Shown here: positions 13,042-14,389 of the stretch, piece by piece
Position numbering within the stretch: position 1 is the first letter of the stretch
How the letters are laid out: each line of letters opens with the position of its first letter
Assembly: GCA_949298295.1 (NCBI GenBank)
Contig: CASFWS010000029.1
Coordinates: 1-14,389 of the forward strand
DNA from: an uncultured Bacillota bacterium
Lineage (GTDB): Bacteria; Bacillota_I; Bacilli_A; RFN20; CAG-826
Length of the DNA stretch: 14,389 nucleotides
Direction: 5' to 3'
Position numbers and translations under genes: made by a program
The notes under the pieces: generated by a model
Seen by the model: only the letters and a program-made list of their open reading frames with translations
The model's database searches: none
Told to the model about the DNA's origin: nothing

Positions 13042-14351
13042 TTACCTTCCGGCAAAGCCATCGGGCATGGTCGTCGTTCCAAGGTTGATGTAGCGGTAGT
13101 CGATGTCGCGGCTGAGGAGATATCCCAGGCTGTCTTCGTAGGAGTAGCCGACGGTCACGGTATCGATGGTGCCGTCGCTTTTGAGCTTGATGGTCGCCTT
13201 GTCCGTTTGTCCGTCGGTGAAGTAGGTGATGTGGCGGGTCCCCGGCGAAAGGGGGTTGCCAATAAAGCCGAGGGCATCGAGGTTGTCGCAGACGTAGATG
13301 TCGTTTTCCTCGTCGTAGGAGAAGAGTTCGGGAGCCACGTCCTTAAAGAGGGGAATGAGCTCTTCGTAGGTTTTGGGATCGCTATTGTAGGAACGGGTCG
13401 AGGTGGCGGTGTAGTGGACTCCTCGTCATAGCCTTGGCAATAGAGCTTGCCGTCGGGCCGCTCCTCTTCTTCGCAATAGTAGAGGCCGCTCGTGAGGCTG
13501 CCGATCGTCAGCTGGTGGAAGATTGCTTGGCCGTCGTAATACATATAGGCATCGTATTCGTGATTGGCCTCGTAATCCCGGTCGTGCTCGCTGATGACGA
13601 TCGTGAAGTTGTCGGGGAGGCTCTCAAGGGCGTTCCGGAGGGTCTCTTCGCGCTCGGGGTCGCGGCTTTCGGCCGGTTTGACGCCTTCGTAGGCGGCCGT
13701 CCCCAGGTTCGAAAGGCGGACTTCCGTTTCGTAGGAGTAATCGATGAGGATGTATTCGTAGCTGTATTGGTCCTGGGTGACTCCCTCGAAAGCCGGACTC
13801 TTAAGGGTGATGTTCTGGAAGGCGTTGCCCTCGAAATGGAAGAGGACTTCCTCAAGGGGATAATCGAGCCTCAGGAGCCGATAGGCGAATTCGTAGGTCT
13901 TGAGATCGTCAAGGCGATAGACGCCTTCCTCGACTTCTTTAAAGTCGGATGGAGCGACATAGACGAATGGGTTCCCGTAGTCTAGGTCATAGGAAGCATT
14001 CGACATTGAGTGGGTGGAAACCTTGTTCTCGTAGGAGAGATATTCCTGAGCCGGCCGCCCTCTTTCGTCGCGGACGATTGTAGACGAGGTCGAGGATTCG
14101 CCGAACTGGGCCGTCTCGAAGGAAGCGCTGCGCGTCTTCGTTGTTTTATAGCGATACTCGTTCTCGAAAAGGAAGGCGCCGTTGTCGTGGCGGCTTACGC
14201 TTTCCGTTTCCCGGGCCTCGAGGACATAGCTTTCCCTAGCCTCCTCAAGGAAGGGAGCAAGGGGGTTCTTGCCCATATCGACCGCGGCCGCGAGGGCGGC
14301 TGTCGACGTCGGGAGGGTCAGGAGCAAGAGCGACAATAGGACTTTCTTCAT
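13042..14351 (-). pseudogene. Secreted two-repeat protein of unknown function, broken by a one-base frameshift near 13411-13427
   Basis: The start MKKVLLSLLLLTLPTSTAALAAA is a Sec signal peptide without lipobox Cys; cleavage is likely around residues 21-23. The frame from 14351 is convincing to GYDEE (about 13419) and then turns into low-complexity Thr/Pro/Ser shadow. In the next frame a convincing sequence resumes at once (VHYTATSTRSYNSDPKTYEELIP, then FSYDEENDIYVCDNLDALGFIG) and runs to a TAA at 13042. Restoring one base near 13420 would give one protein of about 436 residues. The C-terminal half resembles the N-terminal half in order of features (SYETEVRLSNLGTAAYEG versus DIDYRYINLGTTTMPDG), which shows both pieces are one gene. 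No slippery heptamer is seen at the joint. I recognise no family. It could be a true pseudogene, a phase-variable allele or a sequencing error. Confidence 0.7.
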
Positions 14352-14358
14352 GGTTGGG

Positions 14359-14364
14359 CTCCTT
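14359..14364 (-). promoter_or_regulatory. Ribosome binding site of the secreted repeat protein gene
   Basis: AAGGAG on the - strand, 7 bases before the ATG at 14351. It fixes the start at MKKVLLSLL; the upstream in-frame ATG at 14372 has no such site. The promoter lies beyond the window edge. Confidence 0.8.
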
Positions 14365-14389
14365 TTTTTCATTCCCCGATCGGGAGAAG

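Noticed and set aside
13155..13418. Thr/Pro/Ser/Arg-rich C-terminal tail of the secreted protein in its original frame, as a real mucin-like or wall-spanning domain
   Set aside because: The overlapping frame has much better protein character, aligns with the N-terminal half of the same gene and ends neatly 15 bases before the next ATG. The tail looks like out-of-frame translation.
13405..13430. Programmed -1 ribosomal frameshift in the secreted protein
   Set aside because: There is no slippery heptamer and no clear downstream pseudoknot or upstream Shine-Dalgarno-like stimulator at the joint, so a mutation or sequence error is simpler.
14375..14384. Short palindrome cccgatcggg at the window edge as an operator or terminator
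   Set aside because: Arms are only 5 bases, there is no T run on a usable side, and the flanking sequence is cut by the window end.
1..14389. CRISPR array, insertion sequence, integrase, tRNA or toxin-antitoxin genes
   Set aside because: No regularly spaced repeats, transposase motifs, tRNA-like cloverleaf or small toxin-antitoxin pair could be found; the window is mostly conserved housekeeping genes.

Overview
The window starts in the 3' end of a 5S rRNA gene and then carries a dense run of bacterial housekeeping genes. The gene set (Asp23/YloU, FakA, RecG, PlsX, RNase III, FtsY, YlxM, Ffh, and the rpsP-khpA-rimM-trmD cluster) is the conserved Bacillota/Mollicutes-type block known around B. 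subtilis yloU-recG-plsX-rnc-ftsY-ffh-rpsP-trmD. TGA works as a normal stop (fakA, recG, plsX, ftsY, ylxM), so this is not a code-4 mycoplasma. The DNA is clearly GC-rich (about 60% by eye). With this GC content, the shortened operon and the Ser/Glu-rich lipoprotein, my best guess is an uncultured, streamlined gut Bacillota of the Bacilli/Erysipelotrichales/RF39-RFN20 type. That taxonomy is inference only.

Layout. Positions 1-74 are the 5S end, followed by a terminator, a 19-bp palindrome and a promoter. Positions 211-8678 (+ strand) form one tight operon: asp23-like, fakA, recG, plsX, rnc, ftsY, ylxM, ffh. Gaps are 0 to 35 bp, and several start and stop codons overlap. A second promoter is possible just before plsX. 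Compared with B. subtilis, fapR, fabD, fabG, acpP and smc are all absent from the block. On the - strand, rpsP-khpA-rimM-trmD (10535 to 8675) runs head-on into ffh; the two stop codons overlap and there is no terminator between them. A clear sigma-A promoter (TTGACA, 17 bp, TACATT) drives rpsP. rplS, which normally follows trmD, is missing.

Upstream of rpsP, also on the - strand, are two genes for exported proteins: a Sec-secreted protein of two internal repeats, broken by a one-base frameshift near 13420, and a large lipoprotein with Ig-like (Big2-type) domains. A strong intrinsic terminator ends this unit.

How the genes work together. FakA and PlsX make and use acyl-phosphate for phospholipid synthesis. 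FtsY, Ffh and YlxM serve SRP-dependent membrane targeting. RNase III, RimM, TrmD, KhpA and S16 serve ribosome and RNA maturation. RecG repairs stalled forks. The two exported proteins are of unknown function. I found no mobile element, CRISPR array, tRNA or defence system. The features most worth a second look are the frameshifted duplicated secreted protein, the Asp-to-Asn change at a metal-binding position of RNase III, the apparently leaderless promoter of the first gene, and the head-on junction of ffh and trmD.
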